From NCBI GenBank assembly GCA_964016885.1, contig OZ024749.1:20541751-20605750 (forward strand): a DNA stretch of 64,000 nucleotides, in the 5' to 3' direction. A program made the translations under genes and the position numbers. Source of the DNA: Eledone cirrhosa. Lineage: Eukaryota; Mollusca; Cephalopoda; Octopoda; Eledonidae. Numbering within the stretch: position 1 is the first letter of the stretch; every line of letters begins with the position of its first letter. Of this stretch, positions 1 to 12,698 are shown one piece after another. The notes beneath the pieces are model-generated. The model was given only the letters and a program-made list of their open reading frames with translations. It searched no databases and was not told the DNA's origin.

Positions 1-245
1 GGCACAGTACAGTGGACTATACCACACTGTGGTACCTACTTCCAGCTAGGTGGACTGTGACTGTTGGCACAGCACAGTGGACTATACCATACTGTGGTAC
101 CTACTTACAGCTAGGTGGACTGTGACTGTTGACATAGTACAGTGGACTATACCACACTGTGGTCCCTACTTACAGCTAGGTGGACTGTGACTGTTGACAC
201 AGTACAGTGGACTATACCAGACTGTGGTGCCTACTTACAGCTAGG

Positions 246-296
246 TGGACTGTGACTGTTGACAGTACAGTGGACTGTGACTCTTGACAGTACAGT
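246..296 (+). repeat. Long-unit insertion (63+25 bp), copy 1
   Basis: Monomer positions 39-63 occur twice in a row: GTGGACTGTGACTG, then GTGGACTGTGACTC, before the next GTGTACTATA. The result is an 88 bp unit. The repeated 25 bp is exactly the segment from the second GTGGACT to the next first GTGGACT. The downstream GTGTACTATA variant accompanies every long unit, which points to a single origin followed by block amplification. Confidence 0.9.
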
Positions 297-905
297 GTAC
301 TATAGCAGACTGTGGTACCTACTTACAGCTAGGTGGACTGAGCTGTTAGCACAGTACAGTGGACTATACCATACTGTGGTACATACTTACAGCTAGGTGG
401 ACTGAGCTTTTGACATAGTACAGTGGACTATACCATACTGTGGTACCTACTTACATCTAGGTGGACTGAGCTTTTGGCACAGTACAGTGGACTATACCAT
501 ACTGTGGTACCTACTTACAGCTAGGTGGACTGAGCTGTTGACATAATACAGTGGACTATACCATACTGTGGTACCTACTTACAGCTAGGTGGACTGTGAC
601 TGTTGACAGTACAGTGGACTATACCATACTGTGGTACCTACTTACAGCTAGGTGGACTGAGCTGTTGACATAGTACAGTGGACTATACCATACTGTGGTA
701 CCTACTTACAGCTAGGTGGACTGTGACTGTTGACAGTACAGTGGACTATACCATACTGTGGTACCTACTGACAGCTAGGTGGACTGAGATGTTGACATAG
801 TACAGTGGGCTATACCATACTGTGGTACCTACTTACAGCTAGGTGGACTGTGACTGTTGACAGTACAGTGGACTATACCATACTGTGGTGCCTACTTACA
901 GCTAG

Positions 906-957
906 GTGGACTGTGACTGTTGACAGTACAGTGGACTGTGATTGTTGACAGTACAGT
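906..957 (+). repeat. Long-unit insertion, copy 2
   Basis: Same 25 bp duplication as at 246, with GTGATTGTTGACAG in the second half and GTGTACTATACC following. It is the second long unit within region A copy 1. Confidence 0.9.
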
Positions 958-1137
958 GTACTATACCAGACTGTGGTACCTACTTACAGCTAGGTGGACT
1001 GAGCTGTTGCCATAGTACAGTGGACTATACCATACTGTGGTACCTACTTACTGCTAGGTGGACTGAGCTGTTAGCACAGTACAGTGGACTATACCATACT
1101 GTGGTACCTACTTACAGCTAGGTAGACTGTGACTGTT

Positions 1138-2226
1138 GGCACAGTACAGTGGACTATACCACACTGTGGTACCTACTTCCAGCTAGGTGGACTGTGACTG
1201 TTGGCACAGCACAGTGGACTATACCATACTGTGGTACCTACTTACAGCTAGGTGGACTGTGACTGTTGACATAGTACAGTGGACTATACCACACTGTGGT
1301 CCCTACTTACAGCTAGGTGGACTGTGACTGTTGACACAGTACAGTGGACTATACCAGACTGTGGTGCCTACTTACAGCTAGGTGGAATGTGACTGTTGAC
1401 AGTACAGTGTACTATACCAGACTCTGGTACCTACTTACAGCTAGGTGGACTGAGCTGTTGCCATAGTACAGTGGACTATACCATACTGTGGTACCTACTT
1501 ACAGCTAGGTGGACTGAGCTGTTAGCACAGTACAGTGGACTATACCATACTGTGGTACCTACTTACAGCTAGGTGGACTGAGCTTTTGACATAGTACAGT
1601 GGACTATACCATACTGTGGTACCTACTTACAGCTAGGTGGACTGAGCTGTTGACATAATACAGTGGACTATACCATACTGTGGTACCTACTTACAGCTAG
1701 GTGGACTGTGACTGTTGACAGTACAGTGGACTATACCATACTGTGGTACCTACTTACAGCTAGGTGGACTGAGCTGTTGACATAGTACAGTGGACTATAC
1801 CATACTGTGGTACCTACTTACAGCTAGGTGGACTGTGACTGTTGACAGTACAGTGGACTATACCATACTGTGGTACCTACTGACAGCTAGGTGGACTGAG
1901 ATGTTGACATAGTACAGTGGGCTATACCATACTGTGGTACCTACTTACAGCTAGGTGGACTGTGACTGTTGACAGTACAGTGGACTATACCATCCTGTGG
2001 TACCTACTTACAGCTAGGTGGACTGTGACTGTTGACACCGTACAGTGGACTATACTATACTGTGGTACCTACTTACAGCTAGGTGGACTGTGAGTGTTGA
2101 GAGTACAGTGGACTATACCACACTGTGGTACCTACTTACAGCTAGGTGGACTGTGACTGTTGGCACAGTACAGTGGACTATACCATACTGTGGTACCTAC
2201 TTACAGCTAGGTAGACTGTGACTGTT
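1138..2226 (+). repeat. Region A higher-order repeat, copy 2 (1,089 bp)
   Basis: Starts at the same CTACTTCCAG unit as copy 1. It is shorter than copies 3 and 4: the 88 bp unit is absent (the sequence passes from GGAATGTG straight to the GTGTACTATA unit), and the TACATACTT and ACATCTAGG units are missing. It ends with the GACACCGTACAG, GTTGAGAGTACAG and GGTAGACTG units that also close copy 3. Confidence 0.8.
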
Positions 2227-3531
2227 GGCACAGTACAGTGGACTATACCACACTGTGGTACCTACTTCCAGCTAGGTGGACTGTGACTGTTGGCACAGCA
2301 CAGTGGACTATACCATACTGTGGTACCTACTTACAGCTAGGTGGACTGTGACTGTTGACATAGTACAGTGGACTATACCACACTGTGGTCCCTACTTACA
2401 GCTAGGTGGACTGTGACTGTTGACACAGTACAGTGGACTATACCAGACTGTGGTGCCTACTTACAGCTAGGTGGACTGTGACTGTTGACAGTACAGTGGA
2501 CTGTGACTCTTGACAGTACAGTGTACTATAGCAGACTGTGGTACCTACTTACAGCTAGGTGGACTGAGCTGTTAGCACAGTACAGTGGACTATACCATAC
2601 TGTGGTACATACTTACAGCTAGGTGGACTGAGCTTTTGACATAGTACAGTGGACTATACCATACTGTGGTACCTACTTACATCTAGGTGGACTGAGCTTT
2701 TGGCACAGTACAGTGGACTATACCATACTGTGGTACCTACTTACAGCTAGGTGGACTGAGCTGTTGACATAATACAGTGGACTATACCATACTGTGGTAC
2801 CTACTTACAGCTAGGTGGACTGTGACTGTTGACAGTACAGTGGACTATACCATACTGTGGTACCTACTTACAGCTAGGTGGACTGAGCTGTTGACATAGT
2901 ACAGTGGACTATACCATACTGTGGTACCTACTTACAGCTAGGTGGACTGTGACTGTTGACAGTACAGTGGACTATACCATACTGTGGTACCTACTGACAG
3001 CTAGGTGGACTGAGATGTTGACATAGTACAGTGGGCTATACCATACTGTGGTACCTACTTACAGCTAGGTGGACTGTGACTGTTGACAGTACAGTGGACT
3101 ATACCATACTGTGGTGCCTACTTACAGCTAGGTGGACTGTGACTGTTGACATAGTAGAGTGGACTATACCATACTGTGGTACCTACTTACAGCTAGGTGG
3201 ACTGTGACTGTTGACAGTACAGTGGACTATACCATACTGTGGTACCTACTTACAGCTAGGTGGAATGTGACTGTTGACAGTACAGTGGACTATACCATCC
3301 TGTGGTACCTACTTACAGCTAGGTGGACTGTGACTGTTGACACCGTACAGTGGACTATACTATACTGTGGTACCTACTTACAGCTAGGTGGACTGTGAGT
3401 GTTGAGAGTACAGTGGACTATACCACACTGTGGTACCTACTTACAGCTAGGTGGACTGTGACTGTTGGCACAGTACAGTGGACTATACCATACTGTGGTA
3501 CCTACTTACAGCTAGGTAGACTGTGACTGTT
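2227..3531 (+). repeat. Region A higher-order repeat, copy 3 (1,305 bp)
   Basis: The fullest version of the region A HOR: 20 units, one of them the 88 bp form. Marker variants in order are CTACTTCCAG, GGCACAGCACAG, GGTCCCTAC, the long unit, TACATACTT, ACATCTAGG, CTTTTGGCACAG, GACATAATACAG, CTACTGACAG, CAGTGGGCTATA, GTAGAGTGG, GGAATGTG, CATCCTGTGG, GACACCGTACAG, GTTGAGAGTACAG and GGTAGACTG. The next copy starts exactly 1,305 bp downstream. Confidence 0.85.
2471..2530 (+). repeat. Long-unit insertion, copy 3
   Basis: Same 25 bp duplication, with GTGACTCTTGACAG and GTGTACTATAGC exactly as in the copy at 246. It lies in region A copy 3. Confidence 0.9.
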
Positions 3532-4769
3532 GGCACAGTACAGTGGACTATACCACACTGTGGTACCTACTTCCAGCTAGGTGGACTGTGACTGTTGGCA
3601 CAGCACAGTGGACTATACCATACTGTGGTACCTACTTACAGCTAGGTGGACTGTGACTGTTGACATAGTACAGTGGACTATACCACACTGTGGTCCCTAC
3701 TTACAGCTAGGTGGACTGTGACTGTTGACACAGTACAGTGGACTATACCAGACTGTGGTGCCTACTTACAGCTAGGTGGACTGTGACTGTTGACAGTACA
3801 GTGGACTGTGACTCTTGACAGTACAGTGTACTATAGCAGACTGTGGTACCTACTTACAGCTAGGTGGACTGAGCTGTTAGCACAGTACAGTGGACTATAC
3901 CATACTGTGGTACATACTTACAGCTAGGTGGACTGAGCTTTTGACATAGTACAGTGGACTATACCATACTGTGGTACCTACTTACATCTAGGTGGACTGA
4001 GCTTTTGGCACAGTACAGTGGACTATACCATACTGTGGTACCTACTTACAGCTAGGTGGACTGAGCTGTTGACATAATACAGTGGACTATACCATACTGT
4101 GGTACCTACTTACAGCTAGGTGGACTGTGACTGTTGACAGTACAGTGGACTATACCATACTGTGGTACCTACTTACAGCTAGGTGGACTGAGCTGTTGAC
4201 ATAGTACAGTGGACTATACCATACTGTGGTACCTACTTACAGCTAGGTGGACTGTGACTGTTGACAGTACAGTGGACTATACCATACTGTGGTACCTACT
4301 GACAGCTAGGTGGACTGAGATGTTGACATAGTACAGTGGGCTATACCATACTGTGGTACCTACTTACAGCTAGGTGGACTGTGACTGTTGACAGTACAGT
4401 GGACTATACCATACTGTGGTGCCTACTTACAGCTAGGTGGACTGTGACTGTTGACATAGTAGAGTGGACTATACCATACTGTGGTACCTACTTACAGCTA
4501 GGTGGACTGTGACTGTTGACAGTACAGTGGACTATACCATACTGTGGTACCTACTTACAGCTAGGTGGAATGTGACTGTTGACAGTACAGTGGACTATAC
4601 CATACTGTGGCACCTACTTACAGCTAGGTGGACTGTGACTGTTGACAGTACAGTGGACTATACCATACTGTGGTACCTACTTACAGCTAGGTGGACTGTG
4701 ACTGTTGACAGTACAGTGGACTATACCATACTGTGGTACCTACTTACAGCTAGGTGGACTGTGACTGTT
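3532..4769 (+). repeat. Region A higher-order repeat, copy 4 (truncated)
   Basis: Follows copy 3 variant for variant as far as the GGAATGTG unit near 4,570. It then continues with a run of plain 63 bp units instead of the CATCCTGTGG and GACACCGTACAG units. The GGTCCCTAC unit of the next block follows at 4,770, so the closing units of this copy and the first two units of the next are missing. Confidence 0.8.
3776..3830 (+). repeat. Long-unit insertion, copy 4
   Basis: Same structure and same private variants as the copy at 2,471, at the 1,305 bp HOR spacing. Confidence 0.9.
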
Positions 4770-4883
4770 GACATAGTACAGTGGACTATACCACACTGTG
4801 GTCCCTACTTACAGCTAGGTGGACTGTGACTGTTGACACAGTACAGTGGACTATACCAGACTGTGGTGCCTACTTACAGCTAG

Positions 4884-4940
4884 GTGGACTGTGACTGTTG
4901 ACAGTACAGTGGACTGTGACTGTTGACAGTACAGTGTACT
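4884..4940 (+). repeat. Long-unit insertion, copy 5
   Basis: Same 25 bp duplication, but with the consensus GTGACTGTTGACAG in the second half. It opens region B copy 1. Confidence 0.9.
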
Positions 4941-6338
4941 ATACCAGACTGTGGTACCTACTTACAGCTAGGTGGACTGAGCTGTTGAGATAGTACAGTG
5001 GACTATACCATACTGTGGTACCTACTTACAGCTAGGTGGACTGAGCTGTTAGCACAGTACAGTGGACTATACCATACTGTGGTACCTACTTACAGCTAGG
5101 TGGACTGAGCTGTTGACATAGTACAGTGGACTATACCATACTGTGGTACCTACTTACAGCTATGTGGACTGAGCTGTTGGCACAGTACAGTGGACTATAA
5201 CATACTGTGGTACCTACTTACAGCTAGGTGGACTGAGCTGTTGACATAATACAGTGGACTATACCATACTGTGGTACCTACTTACAGCTAGGTGGACTGT
5301 GACTGTTGACAGTACAGTGGACTATACCATACTGTGGTACCTACTTACAGCTAGGTGGACTGAGCTGTTGACATAGTACAGTGGACTATACCATACTGTG
5401 GTACCTACTTACAGCTAGGTGGACTGTGACTGTTCACAGTACAGTGGACTATACCATACTGTGGTACCTACTGACAGCTAGGTGGACTGAGATGTTGACA
5501 TAGTACAGTGGGCTATACCATACTGTGGTACCTACTTACAGCTAGGTGGACTGTGACTGTTGACAGTACAGTGGACTATACCATACTGTGGTGCCTACTT
5601 ACAGCTAGGTGGACTGTGACTGTTGACATAGTAGAGTGGACTATACCATACTGTGGTACCTACTTACAGCTAGGTGGACTGTGACTGTTGACAGTACAGT
5701 GGACTATACCATACTGTGGTACCTACTTACAGCTAGGTGGACTGTGACTGTTGACAGTAGAGTGGACAATACCATACTGTGGTACCTACTTACAGCTAGG
5801 TGGACTGTGACTGTTGACAGTACAGTGGACTATACCATACTGTGGTACCTACTTACAGCTAGGTGGACTGTGACCTTTGACAGTACAGTGGACTATACCA
5901 TACTGTGGTGCCTACTTACAGCTAGGTGGACTGTGACTGTTGACAGTACAGTGGACTATACCATACTGTGGTGCCTACTTACAGCTAGGTGGACTATGAC
6001 TGTTGACATAGTACAGTGGACTATACCATACTGTGGTACCTACTTACAGCTAGGTGGACTGTGACGGTTGACAGTACAGTGGACTATACCAGACTGTGGT
6101 ACCTACTTACAGCTAGGTGGACTGTGACTGTTGGCACAGTACAGTGGACTATACCATACTGTGGTGCCTACTTACAGCTAGGTGGACTGTGACTGTTGAC
6201 AGTACAGTGGACTATACCATACTGTGGTACCTACTTACAGGTAGGTGGACTGTGACTGTTGACATAGTACAGTGGACTATACCATACTGTGGTACCTACT
6301 TACAGCTAGGTGGACTGTGACTGTTGGCACAGTACAGT

Positions 6339-6357
6339 GGAATATATCATACAGTGG
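6339..6357 (+). repeat. AATATATC marker unit, CATACAG form
   Basis: A monomer with GGAATATATC in place of GGACTATACC, followed by CATACAGTGG. Three copies, at 6,339, 8,473 and 10,450, all in regions B and C. The next monomer has GACATTACAG. It is the most diverged full-length unit in this part of the array and a good landmark for HOR register. Confidence 0.9.
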
Positions 6358-7207
6358 TACCTACTTACAGCTAGGTGGACTGTGACTGTTGACATTACAG
6401 TGGACTATACCACACTGTGGTACCTACTTAAAGCTAGGTGGACTGCGACTGTTGGCACAGTACAGTGGACTATACCATACTGTGGTACCTACTTACAGCT
6501 TGGTGGACTGCGACTGTTGGCACAGTACAGTGGACTATACCAGACTGTGGTACCTACTTACAGCCTGGTGGACTGTGACTGTTGACACCGTACAGTGGAC
6601 TATACCATACTGTGGTACCTACTTACAGCTAGGTGGACTGTGACTGTTGACAGTACAGTGGACTATACCATACTGTGGTACCTACTTACAGCTAGGTGGA
6701 CTGTGACTGTTGGCACTGTACAGTGGACTATACCTTACTGTGGTACCTACTTACAGCTAGGGGGACTGTGACTGTTGACAGTACAGTGGACTATACCATA
6801 CTGTGGTGCCTACTGACAGCTAGGTGGACTGAGATGTTGACATAGTACAGTGGACTATACCATACTGTGGTACCTACTTACAGCTAGGTGGACTGTGACT
6901 GTTGACAGTACAGTGGGCTATACCATACTGTGGTACCTACTTACAGCTAGGTGGACAGTGACTGTTGACAGTACAGTGGACTATACCATACTGTGGTACC
7001 TACTTACAGCTAGGTGGACTGTGACTGTTGACAGTACAGTGGACTATACCATACTGTGGTACCTACTTACAGCTAGGTGGACTGTGACTGTTGACATAGT
7101 ACAGTGGACTATAATACACTGTGGTCCCTACTTACAGCTAGGTGGACTGTGACTGTTGACACAGTACACTGGACTATACCAGACTGTGGTGCCTACTTAC
7201 AGCTAGG

Positions 7208-7260
7208 TGGACTGTGACTGTTGACAGTACAGTGGACTGTGACTTTTGACAGTACAGTGT
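7208..7260 (+). repeat. Long-unit insertion, copy 6 (last in window)
   Basis: Same duplication with GTGACTTTTGACAG in the second half, followed by GTGTACTATACC. I saw no long unit to the right of this one. Confidence 0.9.
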
Positions 7261-7704
7261 ACTATACCAGACTGTGGTACCTACTTACAGCTAGGTGGAC
7301 TGAGCTGTTGCCATAGTACAGTGGACTATACCATACTGTGGTACCTACTTACAGCTAGGTGGACTGAGCTGTTAGCACAGTACAGTGGACTATACCATAC
7401 TGTGGTACCTACTTACAGCTAGGTGGACTGAGCTGTTGACATAGTACAGTGGACTATACCATACTGTGGTACCTACTTACAGCTAGGTGGACTGAGCTGT
7501 TGGCACAGTACAGTGGACTATACCATACTGTGGTACCTACTGACAGCTAGGTGGACTGAGATGTTGACATAGTACAGTGGGCTATACCATACTGTGGTAC
7601 CTACTTACAGCTAGGTGGACTGTGACTGTTGACAGTACAGTGGACTATACCATACTGTGGTGCCTACTTACAGCTAGGTGGACTGTGACTGTTGACATAG
7701 TAGA

Positions 7705-7767
7705 GTGGACTATACCATACTGTGGTACCTACTTACAGCTAGGTGGACTGTGACTGTTGACAGTACA
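7705..7767 (+). repeat. Representative 63 bp monomer
   Basis: This unit starts at GTGGACTATA and the next identical start is at 7,768, exactly 63 bp on. Landmarks by monomer position are: GTGGACT at 1-7 and again at 39-45; GGTACC palindrome at 20-25; AGCTAG at 33-38. Dyad 1 pairs two ACTGT words (43-47, 49-53) with two ACAGT words (56-60 and 61 to position 2 of the next unit). Dyad 2 pairs ACAGTGG (61 to position 4) with CCA plus CTGT (11-13, 16-19) around an ACTATA loop. There is no CG dinucleotide. On the plus strand only the frame beginning at position 1 lacks a stop. The other two plus frames and all three minus frames have a stop in every monomer. Confidence 0.95.
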
Positions 7768-10700
7768 GTGGACTATACCATACTATGGTACCTACTTACA
7801 GCTAGGTGGACTGTGACTGTTGACAGTACAGTGGACAATACCATACTGTGGTACCTACTTACAGCTAGGTGGACTGTGACTGTTGACAGTACAGTGGACT
7901 ATACCATACTGTGGTACCTACTTACAGCTAGGTGGACTGTGACTGTTGACAGTACAGTGGACTATACCATACTGTGGTACCTACTTACAGCTAGGTGGAC
8001 TGTGACTGTTGACATAGTACAGTGGACTATACCATACTGTGGTGCCTACTTACAGCTAGGTGGACTGTGACTGTTGACAGTACAGTGGACTATACCATAC
8101 TGTGGTGCCTACTTACAGCTAGGTGGACTATGACTGTTGACATAGTACAGTGGACTATACCATACTGTGGTACCTACTTACAGCTAGGTGGACTGTGACT
8201 GTTGACAGTACAGTGGACTATACCAGACTGTGGTACCTACTTACAGCTAGATGGACTGTGACTGTTGGCACAGTACAGTGGACTATACCATACTGTGGTG
8301 CCTACTTACAGCTAGGTGGACTGTGACTGTTGACAGTACAGTGGACTATACCATACTGTGGTACCTACTTACAGGTAGGTGGACTGTGACTGTTGACATA
8401 GTACAGTGGACTATACCATACTGTGGTACCTACTTACAGCTAGGTGGACTGTGACTGTTGGCACAGTACAGTGGAATATATCATACAGTGGTACCTACTT
8501 ACAGCTAGGTGGACTGTGACTGTTGACATTACAGTTGACTATACCACACTGTGGTACCTACTTAAAGCTAGGTGGACTGCGACTGTTGGCACAGTACAGT
8601 GGACTATACCAGACTGTGGTACCTACTTACAGCTAGGTGGACTGTGACTGTTGACACCGTACAGTGGACTATACCATACTGTGGTACCTACTTACAGCTA
8701 GGTGGACTGTGACTGTTGACAGTACAGTGGACTATACCATACTGTGGTACCTACTTACAGCTAGGTGGACTGTGACTGTTGGCACTGTACAGTGGACTAT
8801 ACCATACTGTGGTACCTACTTACAGCTAGGGGGACTGTGACTGTTGACAGTACAGTGGACTATACCATACTGTGGTGCCTACTGACAGCTAGGTGGACTG
8901 AGATGTTGACATAGTACAGTGGACTATACCAACTGTGGTACCTACTTACAGCTAGGTGGACTGTGACTGTTGACAGTACAGTGGACTATACCATACTGTG
9001 GTACCTACTTACAGCTAGGTGGACTGTGACTGTTGACAGTACAGTGGACTATACCATACTGTGGTACCTACTTACAGCTAGGTGGACTGTGACTGTTGAC
9101 ACAGTACAGTGGACTATACCATACTGTGGTACCTACTTACAGCTAGGTGGACTGTGACTGTTGACAGTACAGTGGACTATACCATACTGTGGTGCCTACT
9201 TACACGAGGTGGACTGTGACTGTTGACAGTACAGTGGACTATACCATACTGTAGTACCTACTTACAGCTAGGTGGACCGTGACTGTTGACAGTACAGTGG
9301 ACTATACCATACTGTGGTACCTACTGACAGCTAGGTGGACTGAGATGTTGACATAGTACAGTGGACTATACCATACTGTGGTACCTACTTACAGCTAGGT
9401 GGAATGTGACTGTTGACAGTACAGTGGACTATACCATACTGTGGTACCTACTTACAGCTAGGTGGACAGTGACTGTTGACAGTACAGTGGACTATACCAT
9501 ACTGTGGTACCTACTTACAGCTAGGTGGACTGTGACTGTTGACAGTACAGTGGACTATACCATACTGTGGTACCTACTTACAGCTAGGTGGACTGTGACT
9601 GTTGACACAGTACAGTGGAATATACCATACTGTGGTGCCTACTTACAGCTAGGTGGACTGTGAGTGTTGAGAGTACAGTGGACTATACCATACTGTGGTG
9701 CCTACTTACAGCTAGGTGGACTGTGACTGTTGACATAGTACAGTGGACTATACCATACTGTGGTACCTACTTACAGCTAGGTGGACTGTGACTGTTGACA
9801 TAGTACAGTGGACTATACCATACTGTGGTACCTACTTACAGCTAGGTGGACTGTGACTGTTGACAGTACAGTGGACTATACCATACTGTGGTACCTACTT
9901 ACAGCTAGGTGGACTGTGACTGTTGACATAGTACAGTGGACTATACCATACTGTGGTAACTACTTACAGCTAGGTGGACTGAGCTGTTGACATAGTACAG
10001 TGGACTATACCATACTGTGGTACCTACTTAGAGCTAGGTGGACTGTGACTGTTGACAGTACAGTGGACTATACCATACTGTGGTACCTACTTACAGCTAG
10101 GTGGACTGTGACTGTTGACATAGTACAGTGGACTATACCAACTGTGGTACCTACTTACAGCTAGCTGGACTGAGCTGTTGACATAGTACAGTGGACTATA
10201 CCATACTGTGGTACCTACTTACAACTAGCTGGACTGTGACTGTTGACAGTACAATGGACTATACCATACTCTGGTACCTACTTACAGCTAGGTGGACTGT
10301 GACTGTTGACATAGTACGGTGGACTATACCAACTGTGGTACCTACTTACAGGTAGGTGGACTGTGACTGTTGACATAGTACAGTGGACTATACCATACTG
10401 TGGTACCTACTTACAGCTAGGTGGACTGTGACTGTTGGCACAGTACAGTGGAATATATCATACAGTGGTACCTACTTACAGCTAGGTGGACTGTGACTGT
10501 TGACATTACAGTTGACTATACCACACTGTGGTACCTACTTAAAGCTAGGTGGACTGCGACTGTTGGCACAGTACAGTGGACTATACCAGACTGTGGTACC
10601 TACTTACAGCTAGGTGGACTGTGACTGTTGACATAGTAGAGTGGACTATACCATACTGTGGTACCTACTTACAGCTAGGTAGACTGTGACTGTTGACAGT

Positions 10701-11484
10701 ACAGTGGACTATACCATACTGTGGTACCTACTTACAGCTAAGTGGACTGTGACTGTTGGCACAGTACAGTGGATTATACCATACTGTGGTACCTACTTAC
10801 AGCTAGCTGGACTGTGACTGTTGACAGTACAGTGGACTATACCATACTGTGGTACCTACTTACGGCTAGGTGGACTGTGACTGTTGACAGTACAGTGGAC
10901 TATACCATACTGTGGTACCTACTTACAGCTAGGTGGACTGTGACTGTTGACAGTACAGTGGACTATACCATACTGTGGTACCTACTTACAGCTAGGTGGA
11001 CTGTGACTGTTGACATAGTACAGTGGACTATACCATACTGTGGTGCCTACTTACAGCTAGGTGGACTATGACTGTTGACATAGTACAGTGGACTATACCA
11101 TACTGTGGTACCTACTTACAGCTAGGTGGACTGTGACTGTTGACAGTACAGTGGACTATACCATACTGTGGTACCTACTTACAACTAGGTGGACTGTGAC
11201 TGTTAACATATTACAGTGGACTATACCATACTGTGGTACCTACTTACAGCTAGGTGCACTGTGACTGTTGACATAGTACAGTGGACTATACCAACTGTGG
11301 TACCTACTTACAGCTAGGTAGACTGAGCTGTTGAGATAGTACAGTGGACTATACCATACTGTGGTACCTACTTACAGCTAGGTGGACTGTGACTGTTGAC
11401 AGTACAGTGGACGATACCATACTGTGGTACCTACTTACAGCTAGGTGGACTGTGACTGTTGACATAGTACAGTGGACTATACCA

Positions 11485-11510
11485 ACTGTGGTACCGACTT
11501 ACAGCTAGCT
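11485..11510 (+). repeat. TACCGACTT variant monomer (first of 8)
   Basis: A CCAACTG unit with TACCGACTTAC followed by AGCTAGCTGG. It is one of the few places where a CpG occurs. Copies lie near 11,494, 20,187, 26,255, 32,235, 37,211, 46,145, 54,757 and 58,832, one per HOR except HOR 1, where the surrounding segment is missing, and HOR 5, which has two. Confidence 0.88.
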
Positions 11511-12660
11511 GGACTGAGCTGTTGACATAGTACAGTGGACTATACCATACTGTGGTACCTACTTACAGCTAGGTGGACTGTGACTGTTGACAGTACAGTG
11601 GACTATACGAGACTGTGGTTCCTACTTACAACTAGGTGGACTGTGACTGTTGTAACAGTACAGTGGACTATACCATACTGTGGTGCCTACTTACAGCTAG
11701 GTGGACTGTGACTGTTGACAGTACAGTGGACTATACCATACTGTGGTACCTACTTACAGCTAGGTGGAGTGTGACTGTTGACATAGTACAGTGGACTATA
11801 CCATACTGTGGTACCTTCTTACAGCTAGGTGGACTGTGACTGTTGACATAGTACAATGGACTATACCATACTGTGGTACCTACTTACAGCTAGGAGGACT
11901 GTGACTGTTGACAGTACAGTGGACTATACCATACTGTGGTACCTACTTACAGCTAGGTGGACTGTGACTGTTGAGATTGTACAGTGGACTATACCATACT
12001 GTGGTACCTACTTACAGCTAGGTGGACTGAGCTGTTGACATAGTACAGTGGACTATACCATACTGTGGTACCTACTTACAGCTAGGTGGACTGTGACTGT
12101 TGACAGTCCAGTGGACTATACCATACTGTGGTACCTACTTACAGCTAGGTGGACTGTGACTGTTGACATAGTACAGTGGACTATACCATACTGCTGTACC
12201 TACTTACAGCTAGGTGGACTGTGACTGTTGACATAGTACAGTGGACTATACCAACTGTGGTACCTACTTACAGCTAGGTAGACTGAGCTGTTGACATAGT
12301 ACAGTGGACTATACCATACTGTGGTACCTACTTACAGCTAGGTGGACTGTGACTGTTGACAGTACAGTGGACTATACCATACTGTGGTACCTACTTACAG
12401 CTAGGTGGACTGTGACTGTTGACATAGTACAGTGGACTATACCAACTGTGGTACCTACTTACAGCTAGGTGGACTGAGCTGTTGACATAGTACAGTGGAC
12501 TATACCATACTGTGGTACCTACTTACAGCTAGGTGGACTGTGACTGTTGACAGTACAGTGGACTATACCATACTGTGGTACCTACTTACAGCTAGGTGGA
12601 CTGTGACTGTTGACATAGTACAGTGGACTATACCATACTGTGGTACCTACTTACAGCTAG

Positions 12661-12698
12661 GTGGACTATACCACACTGTGGTACCTACTTAGAGCTAG
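12661..12698 (+). repeat. 38 bp short unit, class S1 (first of about two dozen)
   Basis: Monomer positions 39-63 are missing: one GTGGACT serves for both and the sequence goes directly from CAGCTAG into GTGGACTATACCACAC. Class S1 is followed by ACTTAGAGCTAGG. Further S1 units lie near 17,084, 17,954, 22,761, 23,959, 27,861, 29,069, 33,850 (flank altered to ATTCTGAGC), 35,048, 38,452, 39,830, 40,381, 41,759, 43,014, 44,332, 47,377, 48,757, 50,012, 51,327, 52,525, 55,989, 56,604, 60,066, 61,009 and 62,205. The shared CCACAC and AGAG variants argue for one founding deletion copied many times. Confidence 0.92.

Larger units (their letters stand above)
1..1137 (+). repeat. Region A higher-order repeat, copy 1
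   Basis: Begins with a unit marked by CTACTTCCAG, followed by units marked GGCACAGCACAG, GGTCCCTAC, GACACAG...CCAGAC and an 88 bp long unit. It then has TACATACTT, ACATCTAGG and CTTTTGGCACAG variants in the same order as copy 3. A second long unit near 906 shows that its right part was rearranged compared with copies 3 and 4. The true start may lie left of the window. Confidence 0.8.
4770..7092 (+). repeat. Region B higher-order repeat, copy 1 (2,323 bp)
   Basis: The first part repeats the region A order (GGTCCCTAC unit, long unit, GTTAGCACAG, GACATAATACAG, CTACTGACAG, CAGTGGGCTATA, GTAGAGTGG). From about 5,640 it carries extra units not found in region A. These are a run of 63 bp monomers, a CAGGTAGGTGG variant near 6,238 and the AATATATCATACAG unit at 6,339. 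The GGTCCCTAC unit recurs at 7,093. Confidence 0.8.
7093..9160 (+). repeat. Region B higher-order repeat, copy 2 (about 2.07 kb)
   Basis: Repeats copy 1 with local losses. The GTAGAGTGG unit is 2,069 bp from its partner (5,636 to 7,705), and the AATATATCATACAG unit is 2,134 bp from its partner (6,339 to 8,473). The first CCAACTGTGG one-base-deleted unit of the window appears near 8,929; this variant is common further right. Confidence 0.8.

Noticed and set aside
6230..6250. Splice-site-like words: CTTACAG acceptor and the CAGGTAGG donor variant
   Set aside because: The donor-like form is a single C-to-G variant of CAGCTAGG that recurs with the HORs. There is no exon-like sequence on either side.
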